Source: Lyophyllum atratum (lineage: Eukaryota > Basidiomycota > Agaricomycetes > Agaricales > Lyophyllaceae). From it: a stretch of DNA of 64,000 nt. The translations under genes and the position numbers were made by a program. Shown here piece by piece: positions 10,217 through 21,585 of the stretch; positions within the stretch are counted from its first letter, which is position 1, and each line of letters starts with the position of its first letter. The notes beneath the pieces are model-generated. The model was not told the DNA's origin. It saw nothing but the letters and a program-made list of their open reading frames with translations, and made no database searches. The DNA lies in the NCBI GenBank assembly GCA_014905825.1, contig JACGCN010000048.1:1-64000 (forward strand), given 5' to 3'.

Positions 10217-12101
10217 ATGGTCTTCAAGGTTGCTGGTAAGCATGGATTATCAATAAAAACAGTCCAAAACTCAATACCGTCGATAGATGTTTCGCTCGCT
10301 GCGTTCGGTCGCAAAGAGATTGAGATCGCTGAGGTTTGTTCACTGCCCCAATCGTTCCATCCGATCGCTCACAAGCATTCCAACAGCATGAGATGCCCGG
10401 CCTCATGTCCATCCGTTTGAAGGTACAATGTTGGTTTACGATCAAGACGATCGATATACTGATCTTCACGATCTTGTAGTATGGACCTACGAAACCTCTC
10501 GCTGGGGCGCGCATCGCTGGATGCCTCCACATGTAAACACATCATTTCTATCAACGCTCCGTAAAACTCATTCTTGTTGATTTCAGGACCATCCAAACTG
10601 CCGTGCTCATTGAAACTTTGACCACTTTGGGCGCTGAGGTCACCTGGTCCTCTTGCGTACGAACCTCGCTTGACTTCTAACGCGTGTAACTGACACTTTG
10701 CTTCGCAGAACATCTTCTCTACTCAAGATCATGCTGCTGCCGCGTAAGCCTTGTGGATGCTCCCGGTGACCACATTGTAACGGTCTTTTTATAGCATCGC
10801 TGCTACGGGTGTCCCCGTCTTCGCTTGGAAGGGCGAGACTGAGGAGGAATACAACTGGTGTATTGAACAAACCATTGCTGGCTTCGCCGGCGGGAAACCC
10901 TTGAACATGATTCTCGACGACGGCGGTGATTTGACCAACATGGTTCATGAGAAGTATCCCCAATATCTGCAAGGTAACGAAAATTCTCCATCGTTAATTC
11001 TTCGCGCTCATGCTAAAAGTATAGACATCCGCGGTATCTCTGAGGAAACTACAACTGGTGTTCACCACCTATACAAGGCATTCCGTGAAGGCAGACTGAA
11101 GGTTCCCGCAATCAACGTCAATGATTCTGTTACGAAATCCAAGTTCGACAACTACTACGGATGCCGCGAATCTCTTGTTGACGGTATCAAGCGCGCCACT
11201 GATGTCATGCTGGCTGGTAAGGTCGCTGTTGTCGCCGGGTTCGGAGATGTCGGTAAAGGAGTACGTGCTTAAAATCTTCTTATCTGATTATTTTGTAACT
11301 AACACGCAATTTACAGTGCGCGGAGTCCCTCCGATCTTATGGTGCCCGTGTTCTGATCACTGAGATCGATCCCATCAATGCCCTTCAAGCTGCTATGGCT
11401 GGCTACGAAGTGACCACCATGGAGGATGCCGCTCCCCGAGGGAACGTCTTCGTCACCACCACTGGCAACAGGGACATCATCACCGCCCAGCACTTCGTTG
11501 AGATGCCTGAAGATGCCATTGTTTGCAAGTAAGATCGCCTTTGACTGTCCCTTCCCCCCGTGCGTACAGCTTATCGGTATGTGCAGTATTGGCCACTTTG
11601 ACATCGAAATCGACGTCTCGTGGTTGAAGTCCAACGCCAAGTCGGTATCCAACATCAAGCCCCAAGTTGATCGCTACACCATGGCCTCTGGCCGTCACCT
11701 CATACTTCTCGCTGAGGGTCGTCTTGTCAACCTTGGGTGCGTAATTGCAGATCTTGCCAAACTTCACAGCCTGACCTGTTATCAATAGCTGTGCCACTGG
11801 CCACCCGTCGTTCGTCATGTCCTGCTCTTTCTCAAATCAGGTCCTTGCCCAGATCGCCCTCTGGACCCACCCCGAGGATTTCCCTCTTGGCGTTCACATG
11901 CTACCCAAGTCGCTCGACGAGGAAGTCGCTCGTGCTCACTTGACGCAACTCAACGTCAAGCTTACCACGCTGACGGAGACCCAGGCCAAGTACTTGGACC
12001 TTCCTGTGGACGGTCCCTACAAACCGGTAAGAATTGTGATCTTCGTTCTCACAGACACCATCTTAATGCTCTAATTTGTTCAGTCGCACTACCGCTACTA
12101 G
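10217..12101 (+). CDS. SAH1: Adenosylhomocysteinase (S-adenosylhomocysteine hydrolase)
   Basis: A cytosolic NAD-dependent enzyme that reversibly splits S-adenosylhomocysteine into adenosine and homocysteine, relieving product inhibition of methyltransferases. The start MVFKVA is followed by many small exons: [16 protein letters not shown], the HEMPGLM segment, [36 protein letters not shown] and [12 protein letters not shown]. Next come [20 protein letters not shown] and the NAD-binding loop [10 protein letters not shown] (about 11225-11260), split by an intron just after it. The C-terminal part reads [14 protein letters not shown], then [20 protein letters not shown], ending KPSHYRY at 12101, the invariant terminal motif. 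Seven or more introns are inferred. No broken motif was seen. Confidence 0.95.
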
Positions 12102-12619
12102 ATGTATGTGGTATGTGCCCGTATTCATCGACGGCCTCAACGAGCCCTCGCCAGTTAATCGGGAGAATGGGATCTTCAACGTCCTTACATATTGCGTGGA
12201 TGTCGGATTCGTTCAGAAGAGTCGTTATTTTATGCTCTTGGCCGGAGGCAGGGAAACCAGATTGAGTGCGATTCACCAGCGCGCTCCAGGGTAGCGGAGC
12301 GTGGTTTTCGTAGAGAGGGCCTCAACGAGCCTTTCGTGTTCATCTATCACTGTTGTATCAATAAAAATATAGGATAACTATCGTGGCCCAAGTGGCCTTT
12401 AGACTTGAAGTTGCAAGCCGTGATCATGACGCGTTTGGTGAAAATCTATTTTTGTCTTGCCTTTCCACCATCTGCTTTTCGGCGCTGAGGCCATGTAACG
12501 TTGATGTTATCATCCAGTTCCAAGATAGATGGATCAATGATAGTAGGGCTTCTGTTTATGTGGCTATCTTTCCCTCAACGACGGTCAATCTACTCAGCTA
12601 AACTTTGCCTATTCTCATC
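12102..12619. other. Intergenic region after SAH1
   Basis: Contains the SAH1 3' flank (an AATAAAAATA-like polyadenylation region near 12360) and the upstream region of the next gene. No other feature recognised. Confidence 0.45.
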
Positions 12620-14935
12620 ATGTCCGCCCAAGCTCGGGCGTCCTCGGTTCTTGGTCCTGTGGATCCTTCATCACTCAGCCCCGAATCCATCGAAACGGAG
12701 AAATCCGCACCATGGATTGTCAGGAAGCTTGTCGGGGTACGTAGTGACTTCATTCTTTGTTCTCCTGGGACCCGCGTCAAGAATCGAATCACGACCCAGT
12801 TCGAGTTTCGACCTGAATATTGAATAATGACTTGGGCTTGACGCGACGAGCCGTGATTTGCGAACCAAACCCAGGATCTTATTCTCATCTCCTCGTGATA
12901 CAGTCAATGACGGGCAGGATCGTGATGTCGTCGTACGAATCTCTGCGGGCTGCGGGCACAAGCGTGGTCTGTCTGTCTCCCGTGAGTCATAGATCATGAA
13001 TTCCCCGAGCCGCCTTTCTGACATATGTCGCAACCAATTTCCTTGACTCGTTGACCTGGATCACTGACCTCTTCAATCTACTGGTTGTGATATACGACAT
13101 CGTCATCATATCACTTCAACACGAACACGGGGATCATGCACCTCGTATTCTGTAACGGCTGGCATCAATGGCTCCGATCTGGACATGTTTAGTGGGGTGA
13201 TTCCTCACCACTATCCTTGCCATGTATCCGATTCAGAGATCTGGCTGTGCATACCGTGATTGTGGCGACGGTAAGTGCTTAGATCGTCTCCTCGCTCACC
13301 GCCCCCCGCTTCTATCCATTCCGTGGAATGATCAACTGAATCCAGGCCTTTCTTTCTGTTCCATACCTGCTTCTCATCTGTTCCTTATTCCCCGATCACG
13401 ATCATGATCGGTCTTTGGCGCGGTCGTACTTCCGCGCCGATGCATAGGGTGGAATGGCGGCGGTTGCAGCTCCAGTGTGCGTCTCAGATTTCTTTCCTGG
13501 TTCACAATGACTTTGTCTCTGCGCGCGAGTTGAGAAGCGAACCCGATTCTTATCTGCGCGTTCCCATGCCTCCATGATCGTTGTTCCTGTGCTGATTCAG
13601 TTAACGTTACCCACAGGATGGGCCCCGTGTCTGAAGTATTCGTGGCATCGTTTGGGGACACCATCCTGGTGGAGCTCGGACTACACGCGGGGTTTGACCT
13701 CGGCGTAAAGGCTGCGAACGATCTTGTCTTCGATAAGCCACTCAAGCACATCATACCCATTCACTCGAAATGCCTCGAGACGACTGGTGTCAAAGTGCTG
13801 CTGATCACACTAAAGTATAACCACATGGTGGAAGATGCAGCACTAGGGTTCTATCGGAGCTCCGTACACAAGTGAGTAGTGATCCGTCCCATTACGGTCT
13901 TGATTGAAGTTAGGCTTCAAATGAACTCGGTGTGGAATTGCTTTTGTGTTGACTGAACTTCTGTGTTTCACTCATAGAGACACGTCGTTGTTCGCATCAG
14001 TTAAAGACTACCTCGCAGTAGAGAAGGGCTGGTTCTCCCCTTACCTCTTCGCCAGCGCGCGCAGGCCCATCATTCCGCGCACCATGAAACCTGATGTCAT
14101 ATTTTGCCATGGTCCGTTTCTCCTCGGTATGTGTCTCGTTTCTCATCTCTCCATTCCGTATTACGCGCGGATCATCCCCAATACTTACATTGCCTATCTA
14201 GGCGATTACAGAATCGGCGAAACATTGCTCGCAGAATCAGCGCTGGCGATCACGCTCTGTGCCCCTCCGCCAGAATCCCAGGAACCGCCGTCCCCGCCGG
14301 AACACAACAAAACGACCCTCTCACTCTCGTCTCTGTCCCTCTCGAACATGTTCTCCCGCTCCCGCACGCCCTCACCCGAGCCGACGCTGACGGCGCTCCC
14401 CACGCCGCCGATCCCGAGACGCCTCGTCGTCCTGCTCGTGGGGCTCAAGCCGCATCGCAAGATGTGGACGACGAGCGCAAGGCCTGGCGAGAGCGTGATC
14501 AACTACGTGTTGTGCAATGGGTGCCCGGCGGTGGTGGTACCAGCAAAGGTCGGCGCGCCGCTGCTGGCGTGGGACGGGCTGACGCTAAAGCAGCAGTGGG
14601 GACTCAAACTGCCTGAGGAGGGAGAGGGAGGCGCCGGGAAGGGGCCAAGTGTCGATGGTAGGTTCGAGGGAGTGGTGAATGTGGTGTGTGAGTATCTAGA
14701 GCTGTGTGTGGACTGGGAGAGGGTGGTTGTACCTACCGGACCGAAAGAAACGGAAGCGGCTCCGGAAGAGGGCACCGAGGAAGGCAGTATGATGGCGGAC
14801 GAGAAGAAGAAGGGCGCTGTGCGAGACGCGATCACGCTGTTGGTGGCTGCCGCCGTGCGGACACAGGCAAGTAAAGAGGCTAAGAAGGAGATTGATGAGG
14901 ATCGGTGCGGGATTGCGATGTGGAGGATTCCGTAG
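12620..14935 (+). CDS. Conserved fungal protein of unknown function
   Basis: I do not recognise the family by name. Supported pieces are the first exon from ATG 12620 (SIETEKSAPWIVRKLVG), a spliced second exon (SMTGRIVMSSYESLRAAGTS), a long block at 13618-13873 (SEVFVASFGDTILVELGLHA, KHIIPIHSKCLETTGVKVLL) and exons from about 13979 to the stop at 14935. The last part contains KDYLAVEKGWFSPYLFASAR and RLVVLLVGLKPHRKMWTTSA, then PAVVVPAKVGAPLLAWDGLT, ending DRCGIAMWRIP. A Ser/Pro-rich loop interrupts the domain near 14280-14410. The region 13000-13617 must hold further exons, one possibly hydrophobic near 13240-13390, but I could not fix the splicing. Codon use is GC-rich at the 3' end. Confidence 0.6.
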
Positions 14936-15499
14936 GGGTTTTTCTCGACCAAAGACTCCAATCAGCGTGCTTCGTCGGTAATTTTGCGCTAAATATATTT
15001 TGGAATCCGGAATGTCAACATGAAACTCGTAACCATACCTCTATTTAGGAATTGTCGACGGTTGTGGAGGAACAGAAGACAGATCCCTGGCGGTGACAGC
15101 GTCGCTTGGATGAGTACGTCACTTCAAGGGCCAGCTTTCTCCATTAATACGGGGTGTTCTTGCGTAGCTCAAGTTAAGTGGGGACAAGTCCATGGCCTCA
15201 TTTCTCGGAGTCCTTCGACGGCTTTCAAAAATCAATACTATTGCCCTTGAGCGACCGTTTTCCCCCTCAATTTCATAAAGCACTGCCCGCGCATAGGTCT
15301 GTGCGTAGGCTACCGGTTAAGGGGCCGCACAGGGGCCGCATGCCGTCAGTGCGTTCTACAGAGTCATGTTAGGTTGGGTTTGGGTTGGGTGAGTCAGGAT
15401 GAATCTGTCAATGTCAGTCAAGTGAACACTTAAAGCACTCCACATGCCTCTCCTTACGTCCTTGTCGTCTGTGTATCATTCAAATCGGTATCTCTGAAA
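14936..15499. other. Intergenic region
   Basis: No coding sequence recognised. A short GGTTGGGTTT-type imperfect repeat lies near 15370-15395, too short to be telomeric. Confidence 0.45.
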
Positions 15500-16087
15500 A
15501 TGCGTGGTAGAGATGATTATGTATTTTTTTGGAAGACCAATCAGGCCAAGTGCGTATCATCTCGCTAAACCGTGACTATGTCTGACATGCGTCTCGGAAT
15601 CTGTAGCGGATGGGCATCCCAGTGGGCTGCTTCACCATTTGCGGCAACAATAAAAATGGGGGACGAAGAAAAGACCGTGAGGTTCACTTCGGCTGAGCAA
15701 TGGATGATGGTGCAAAAAGCACTTCTTTTCTCTGACCTCGAGGTCGCACAGCAGACGCTTGCCATTGAGGAAACAGGCGCACGTGCAATGGCGCAGATCA
15801 AGGCGCTGGGACGGCAAGTCAAAGGATTTGATGATACGAAGTGGAAGGCGGAGCGAGAGAGGATCGTGTTAGAGGGGAACTTGCTCAAGTTTGGGCAGGA
15901 CGAGGAGCTGAAACGGCAACTGCTAGCTACTGGCAAGCGAGAATTTGTGGAGGCGAGTCCCATGGATCGGATATGGGGGATCGGCTTCGGGGAGGAGAGG
16001 GCGATGGGGGAAAGGGAATCGTGGGGGCAGAATCTGCTAGGCAAGGTGCTTGGGCAGACAAGGATGATTCTTCAGGGAGAGGTATAG
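15500..16087 (+). CDS. NADAR-domain (YbiA-like) protein
   Basis: NADAR/YbiA proteins are predicted N-glycosidases; the bacterial members act on early riboflavin-pathway intermediates and others act on NAD/ADP-ribose related substrates. Exon 1 (15500-15549) encodes DDYVFFWKTNQA and exon 2 (15607-16087) continues NGWASQWAASPF. The diagnostic motifs follow in order: FTSAEQWMMVQKALLFSD, LGRQVKGFDDTKW, IVLEGNLLKFGQDEEL, LLATGKREFVEASPMDRIWG and SWGQNLLGKVL. At 176 residues it is a single-domain protein of normal length. The intron is GTGCGT...TGTAG and keeps phase. The exact substrate cannot be told from sequence. Confidence 0.88.
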
Positions 16088-16194
16088 AAACCTAGGGTTG
16101 GCGGCAATGTACAGTTTCCTAAATAGGCATCAATACAAAGGTCGGTATTGGCGTGGGAATTCAGAGGCCAAGCTCGATGCGGGCTCAATTAATG

Positions 16195-16262
16195 TTCTCC
16201 CTCGCCGTCCTCCTTTCCTCCTCCTCCTCCACCTTCCTGCCTCCCGTCTGCGTATAGATCTG
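16195..16262 (+). promoter_or_regulatory. Pyrimidine-rich leader upstream of the La-domain gene
   Basis: A strongly CT-biased tract (repeated TCCTCC units) lies 150-215 bp before the ATG at 16411. Such tracts are common just upstream of transcription starts in filamentous fungi. The role is inferred from position only. Confidence 0.35.
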
Positions 16263-16410
16263 CTTTCCTCACCTGCTTCCTCAATTACAGCTGTTCTCTG
16301 TCCTATTCCTCCTCATTTTGTTTGCTGTGACCACCTCTGGCCATCGTAAACGCATCAGGAACGCATCGTGCGGTCTGGTGTCCTCAACGCGTATTTAGTC
16401 TCGCATTCCA

Positions 16411-19400
16411 ATGGCCTCGCCGTCCATTTCGTCGCAACCCAGAAGCCCAACCTTGTCATACGCGGACCATGCCAAGAAGGCGCAGAACATCAAGTCTCCC
16501 ATCTCCCATCGCAGCCTTGTTCTGTCGGTACCGCCTCCTGCTGCCACCACCGCCGTCTCGAGCCCAACCCCGTTGTCGCTCAGGCCACCATCGAGCCCCG
16601 CTGATATAAGCCACCCCCCAAACAATCCGCCGACGACGCAAGCCGCGTCGCCGCCTCCCACGCCCCAGACTACCGACACGCTAGACATCCTGACCCCAGA
16701 CAGCACGAGGCGTCCATCGGCCAATCTCGCAGCCAGAGCCCTCTCCATTGTCGCAGCCCACAATGCCGCCCGCAAAACCCCTGTCGTCAATGTCTGGAAT
16801 CTCCGCATGGAACAGATGGCCGCCGCTCGTGCTGCACCCGAACGATCTCAGGTCCCTGCCTCCCAAAGCAAGATCTTCCCCCCGAAATCCGCCAACCTCC
16901 CGGATCGACCGCCTCTCATAACATCTTCATCAAAGACCCTTGCAGGTTCGGCGCCGAATGCCGCGCGTGGGCCGAGTGCAGTGAATGGCGTGACTCCATT
17001 GGTTGACTATGATCCTTTTGTTGTCCGAACGTCTATTAATCCTGCTCGCGCACAGGAAGTGCCTCCGACGACCGATACGGATAGCTGGCCCGAGGTCGGC
17101 AAGTCATTGACCCCGACGACGACGACGACGGAGTCTAAGGAGGAGAGTGGGATTGTAATTGCAAACGGCTTAGTGGGCGACTCTACCCCCGCAACCACAA
17201 GCACGTCCAGGAAGAGTGCGTCTTCCACCCTAGATGACCTTCTTTGTCCTTCCATTATCGCTTCCATCGTATTCTTCATCTGTCAACATTTTATTGTCCC
17301 CTACAGTCTTTTTTTAAATTGAAACAGTAAAATTGCTGACCGATCCATGATGTCACCTTTCTCTTACAGGTGAAAAAACGAAATGGGTGCCTATACCGTC
17401 AGAAGAACTTCAAGCCGCAGCTGACGCCCTCGCCAAGGCCTCACACTCGCGGCAGCACTCTCGTTCTCGGAAATCTCACCCGCGCCCTGGAAACACTAAT
17501 AACAACGCCGCCCAAGGGTCCAGCTCCGGCTCCGGTTCGGGACAGGGACACAGTCGCATTCAGAGCGCTTCCCACTCTCGCGTGCATAGCCGCTCAGAAA
17601 GCCTACAGTCGAGTCCACATCTACCCCGAGCGAGACGCCTTCCTGTAGACGATGCTGGTACGGGAGTCGATGGGTACGGAGGTCAGGGCACGCTTGAGCG
17701 CAACCGTAATAACGTCCCCCGCTCCGGCGCCAGCTCGCCGCCACTACTACAGACGCAGCCGCATCAAAACCCCCCACCACAAACAATTCTGCCTGAAGAC
17801 CAACCGCCATCTTCATACACGAATATCAACGTACATGATACCAATAGGAGCTCCGGCATGGCGTATCCGATCCCCGTCTACTCACAGCAAGCACAGACAA
17901 ACGGGGGTCTTCCACTTCATTATACGCAGAACCATCCACAACAGTCGGTGTCACTGCATGGGCAAGACCCGAAGTATGCCATGCATGCTTCACGTGCCAA
18001 CTACACTAGCCCGGGAGGCACGCCACCGCTTCCCCCGCCGAACCCTTACGTGTTCCATCATCCGCCTGATACATCTGTGACAGGCGGAGTCTCTTTTGGT
18101 TTTACATGCTACCACTGCGGCAAGCCCGGCCACACGCAGCGTTCATGCCCTGAGCGCTCCGACACCTCCAATACTGTCGATGTCTCTCATTCGACTGGAT
18201 GCTACCGCTGCGGAAAGACTGGCCATACCCCGCGTGCATGCCCCGAGCCCGCCGCTGGCTATGGAGGACTTAACGGAAACCCCACCTTCCCAACTTTTCC
18301 CGTGTACCCTCCATATGACTACACATCGCCAGTGATGTCCCCCCAGCCATACGGCTATTGGAGTGGACACCATAGCCAACCAGGTTCAGGGAACCACAGT
18401 CCAGCATACCCCCCGGCCTATGGCATGGCATTTAATCAGGCGTACACAGCGCATCAGCAGCGTCAGTACCAGCTACTGCTGCAGCAACAGAATCGAACGC
18501 CATGGGACCGCACGAGGAATAAAAGCCTGTCGGCGAGCACAAAAACTGCTAATGAAGATGATGCCTTCGTAGTGCGCATGCATTTACGACCGCCCCCGCC
18601 GGCAGAGTCGTTACCCGTTGCAGGTTACAGACTTGCAGCAGCTCCTGTGCCTTCCCCGCCTGCCGACACGGATATACACGTTGCGGGGGCAGAACGCATC
18701 ACGAACGGCGTAGTATTTGGGAGCATCGGTCAACCGGGGGCGAGCGTGTTCCCGAGCCCTACGCTTCCCTGCACCGCGAATGGGACGGAGGGAGCGGAGG
18801 ACTTGGGCGAGGAGAAGCCGTTCACGCAGTTTACGATCGGCCTTGGTCCCGGGGAACTTGCGCCCCCTGCCCGGTCGCGATCTCGCACACTCTCAAGTAC
18901 GCAATCCCATTCGGGCAAGAGAAGTAGGATGACGACGGTGGAGGATGGGCTCGGCGAGGTGCGGGAGCATGTGGTCGTTGCTCATTCGGCTGAAGTGCGG
19001 GTAATTGACCTAACGGACTTGGTGGGCGACCTCAAGGACGCGAAGTGGGAGTTTGGGACCACGTCAGAGACGAGCGAGCTCGGCGATGAGGCTGATCCGC
19101 AGTCTCGTCTTGAGAGTGCGGCTGCGGCTGCCCCAGTAACAGAGGCGATCGGAGGGGAAGAAGAAGAAGAAGTGAGCAAGGCGAATGACCCCAAGGGATT
19201 GCAGCCCATCCTACCATCGATCGTAGGCTTCGAATCGCCCCTCCGTACAGGGTATGCATCAACTGGATCCTCACCAAGCCAGCTGCAGATGCGGCTGCAG
19301 CAGTTGTCGGTATCTAGGCTTCCTTCACGGCTATTAGCTGATGAGGACGCCACGGAAGAAGCCTTCAAGGTGAAGGATTACGGGTACGGCTTTGGCTCAG

Positions 19401-20503
19401 GCTCGCGCGGGTCTGTGTCGCCGCCCGATGTTCCACAGGAGCAGCCGCAAGGTGAGGAGGCCAGCACCTTGCCTGCGCAGGAGTGGGATATGGATCACCG
19501 ACATACCGACAAGCGTGTTGCAGAGGTTCCTACCCGTCCCAAGCGCGGGAATGGATCCTACGCTGGATATGCGCCAACGGAGCGGGGCGGACATGAACGT
19601 GGAGAGAGCAGGGGGTATGGGAGGCGGGGACGGGGGATGAACGGCTTTGGGCGAGGATTCAATCGCCGAGGAGGTAGCGGATATCAGCCTACCCAGCAAC
19701 AACGCCAGCCTCCGCCGTTCACTGTCACGCCGCCGACAGGGCACTACCAGCCTATGGTTAATGCCTTTGGCGATATGATGAATGGGTTTTATGGACCACG
19801 CCAGAATGTGAATATGGCGACGTACATCCCCAGGGGTTACGAGACGTATGTTCCGCCCATAGCGGTCGCTCCTACTCCTGCGTCGCACCCAATACCACCA
19901 GTCCCCGTCCCTATCTCGCCCATCTCGTTCCCCTTGGATCCGACCCGATATTACCTCCTCGGCCAGCTCGAGTATTATCTCAGTCCGCAGAATATGGCGC
20001 AGGACTTTTTCTTACGACAGCGGGTATGTTAATTTCATTCCCTCGTTGCCATCTTCATATCCTCTATTTTCGTAATATCCAATTCTGACTTTATGATACA
20101 GATGGATTCCCGAGGCTGGATCCCTGTATCATTGATTGCGTCATTCAACCGCGTGAGGCAGGTCACGATAGACGCTCAGCTCGTCCGGGACGTGCTTTTG
20201 CTGTCCAGCGTAGTGGAGGTGAAGGGTGAGTGGGTACGCATGGTCAGCTGGGAACAATTTGTGTTGCCGGATGCGATGCCAAGCAAAATCGAGCGGGTGG
20301 ACCTTGAGTTTGAGGAACCGCATGATGCGCCGAATCACAAGGAGCATATTCGACAGGGGCCGGTTCCAGAAGATGAGGGGAACAGGGAAGAAGGCGATGC
20401 CGATGCCGATGCAGAAATGGACGACGATGAGGAGGAGGAGGATGTCGTCTTCGTGATGGGCCGCGAGGAGGGGGTGTCTTGGTCGCCCGAGAAGCGCACT
20501 TGA
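16411..20503 (+). CDS. La-domain RNA-binding protein (LARP/Sro9-like) with two CCHC zinc knuckles
   Basis: Probable cytoplasmic mRNA-binding translation factor. Three exons (16411-17215, 17370-20023, 20102-20503) join in phase to about 1,286 residues. The N-terminus is Pro/Ser/Thr-rich with LSYADHAKKAQNIK and NVWNLRMEQMA, as in Sro9/Slf1-type proteins. At about residues 515-555 there are two zinc knuckles, CYHCGKPGHTQRSC and CYRCGKTGHTPRAC, each C-x2-C-x4-H-x4-C. A long disordered middle with an RGG-like patch (RGYGRRGRGMNGFGRGFNRR) follows. The La HTH domain is at about 1124-1215: DPTRYYLLGQLEYYLSPQNM, then FFLRQRMDSRGWIPVSLIAS, then VRDVLLLSSVVEVKGEWVR. The tail is acidic (DADADAEMDDDEEEEDVVF). 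The knuckles are unusual for this family and sit in the same uninterrupted exon as the La domain. Confidence 0.85.
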
Positions 20504-21585
20504 GAGGTCGGTTTCATTTGCATGCACTCTTTGAAACCATAAACATTTCGAGCGATCTTATCTTTTGAACTACCATTCGCGGTAGCTGCTCGCACTCCTG
20601 CAACATACATATATACAATACAACACCTTGATAATCTGCTCCATCGATTCTCCCATCAACACCATCCAGATTCCATCCATCCCTTGCCTCATGGGAACTT
20701 ACTATTTGCATGACACATATTATCCTTTCCTCTCTGCTCTGCTGTGTTCCCACACCCCTGTTGTTTTTTCCTAGTGTTCTCTCTGCTTACTGTATACACA
20801 TCGTTCCGCTTAGGACACCATCACCACATACGATCCATCCTGGAAAAGTCGGGTTCTTTCCCCAGTTATCAGCGTGATGCGAGTAAAAAAAAAGTCTGAC
20901 TACCTAGTCTTACGAGATCCCATCCCAATGTCCCAACGAATACAAGCGAACACATCAAGATCCCGACTCATCGACATCACTCAGGCAACCTTATAGCCTA
21001 TATACGTATACTAATAGGTACGAATCTGAATATTCCGATCGCCAACCGTAACTATCAAAATATCGACATGGACGAGGTTAACCCTCATCGATCATCATGG
21101 GTCTACTTAAGGATATCATCCTCGTCCACCTCTGCGTACTAAGTAAGTAGCATAGAGTAGCATGTATCTATAACCATCCCGTACGACATGCGTTGCTGGG
21201 GAGCGTCGTGATGGTGGCCACATGATGATCATGTAAGAGACGTCGAAGTTTCGTATGGGAACATCGAAAAGTGCGCATTTCTCCCATCAGCAAGGATATC
21301 AGGTAGGTCGTGCAATTTATATGTGGCGGAGGAGTTGCATATGCACTTAATGCCCCGATTCAGTGGTCCTTGCGAAGCGAATTGGCAATTCTTAATCCCC
21401 ATTAGGAAGTCGACCCCTCCAAAGTCAAAAGAAGCTAGGCAGGGCCACGGTGGCGTTGACTGTTGATCGCCAGATAAATGCCGGGCCCTGAAGGAGAACG
21501 CGGTTATGAAACTGTATTCGAGATATTATATCAGGGAGCGGGAGTCAAGTAGCACCGTTCCAAAGTCCACCTGCTCCCCTCACCC
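20504..21585. other. Intergenic region
   Basis: About 1.1 kb of 3' flank of the La-domain gene and upstream region of the G-alpha gene. Poly-A tract near 20885. No coding sequence or repeat recognised. Confidence 0.45.

Noticed and set aside
15360..15400. GGTTGGGTTTGGGTTGGG considered as interstitial telomere
   Set aside because: Irregular and under 30 bp; it does not match a consistent TTAGGG register.
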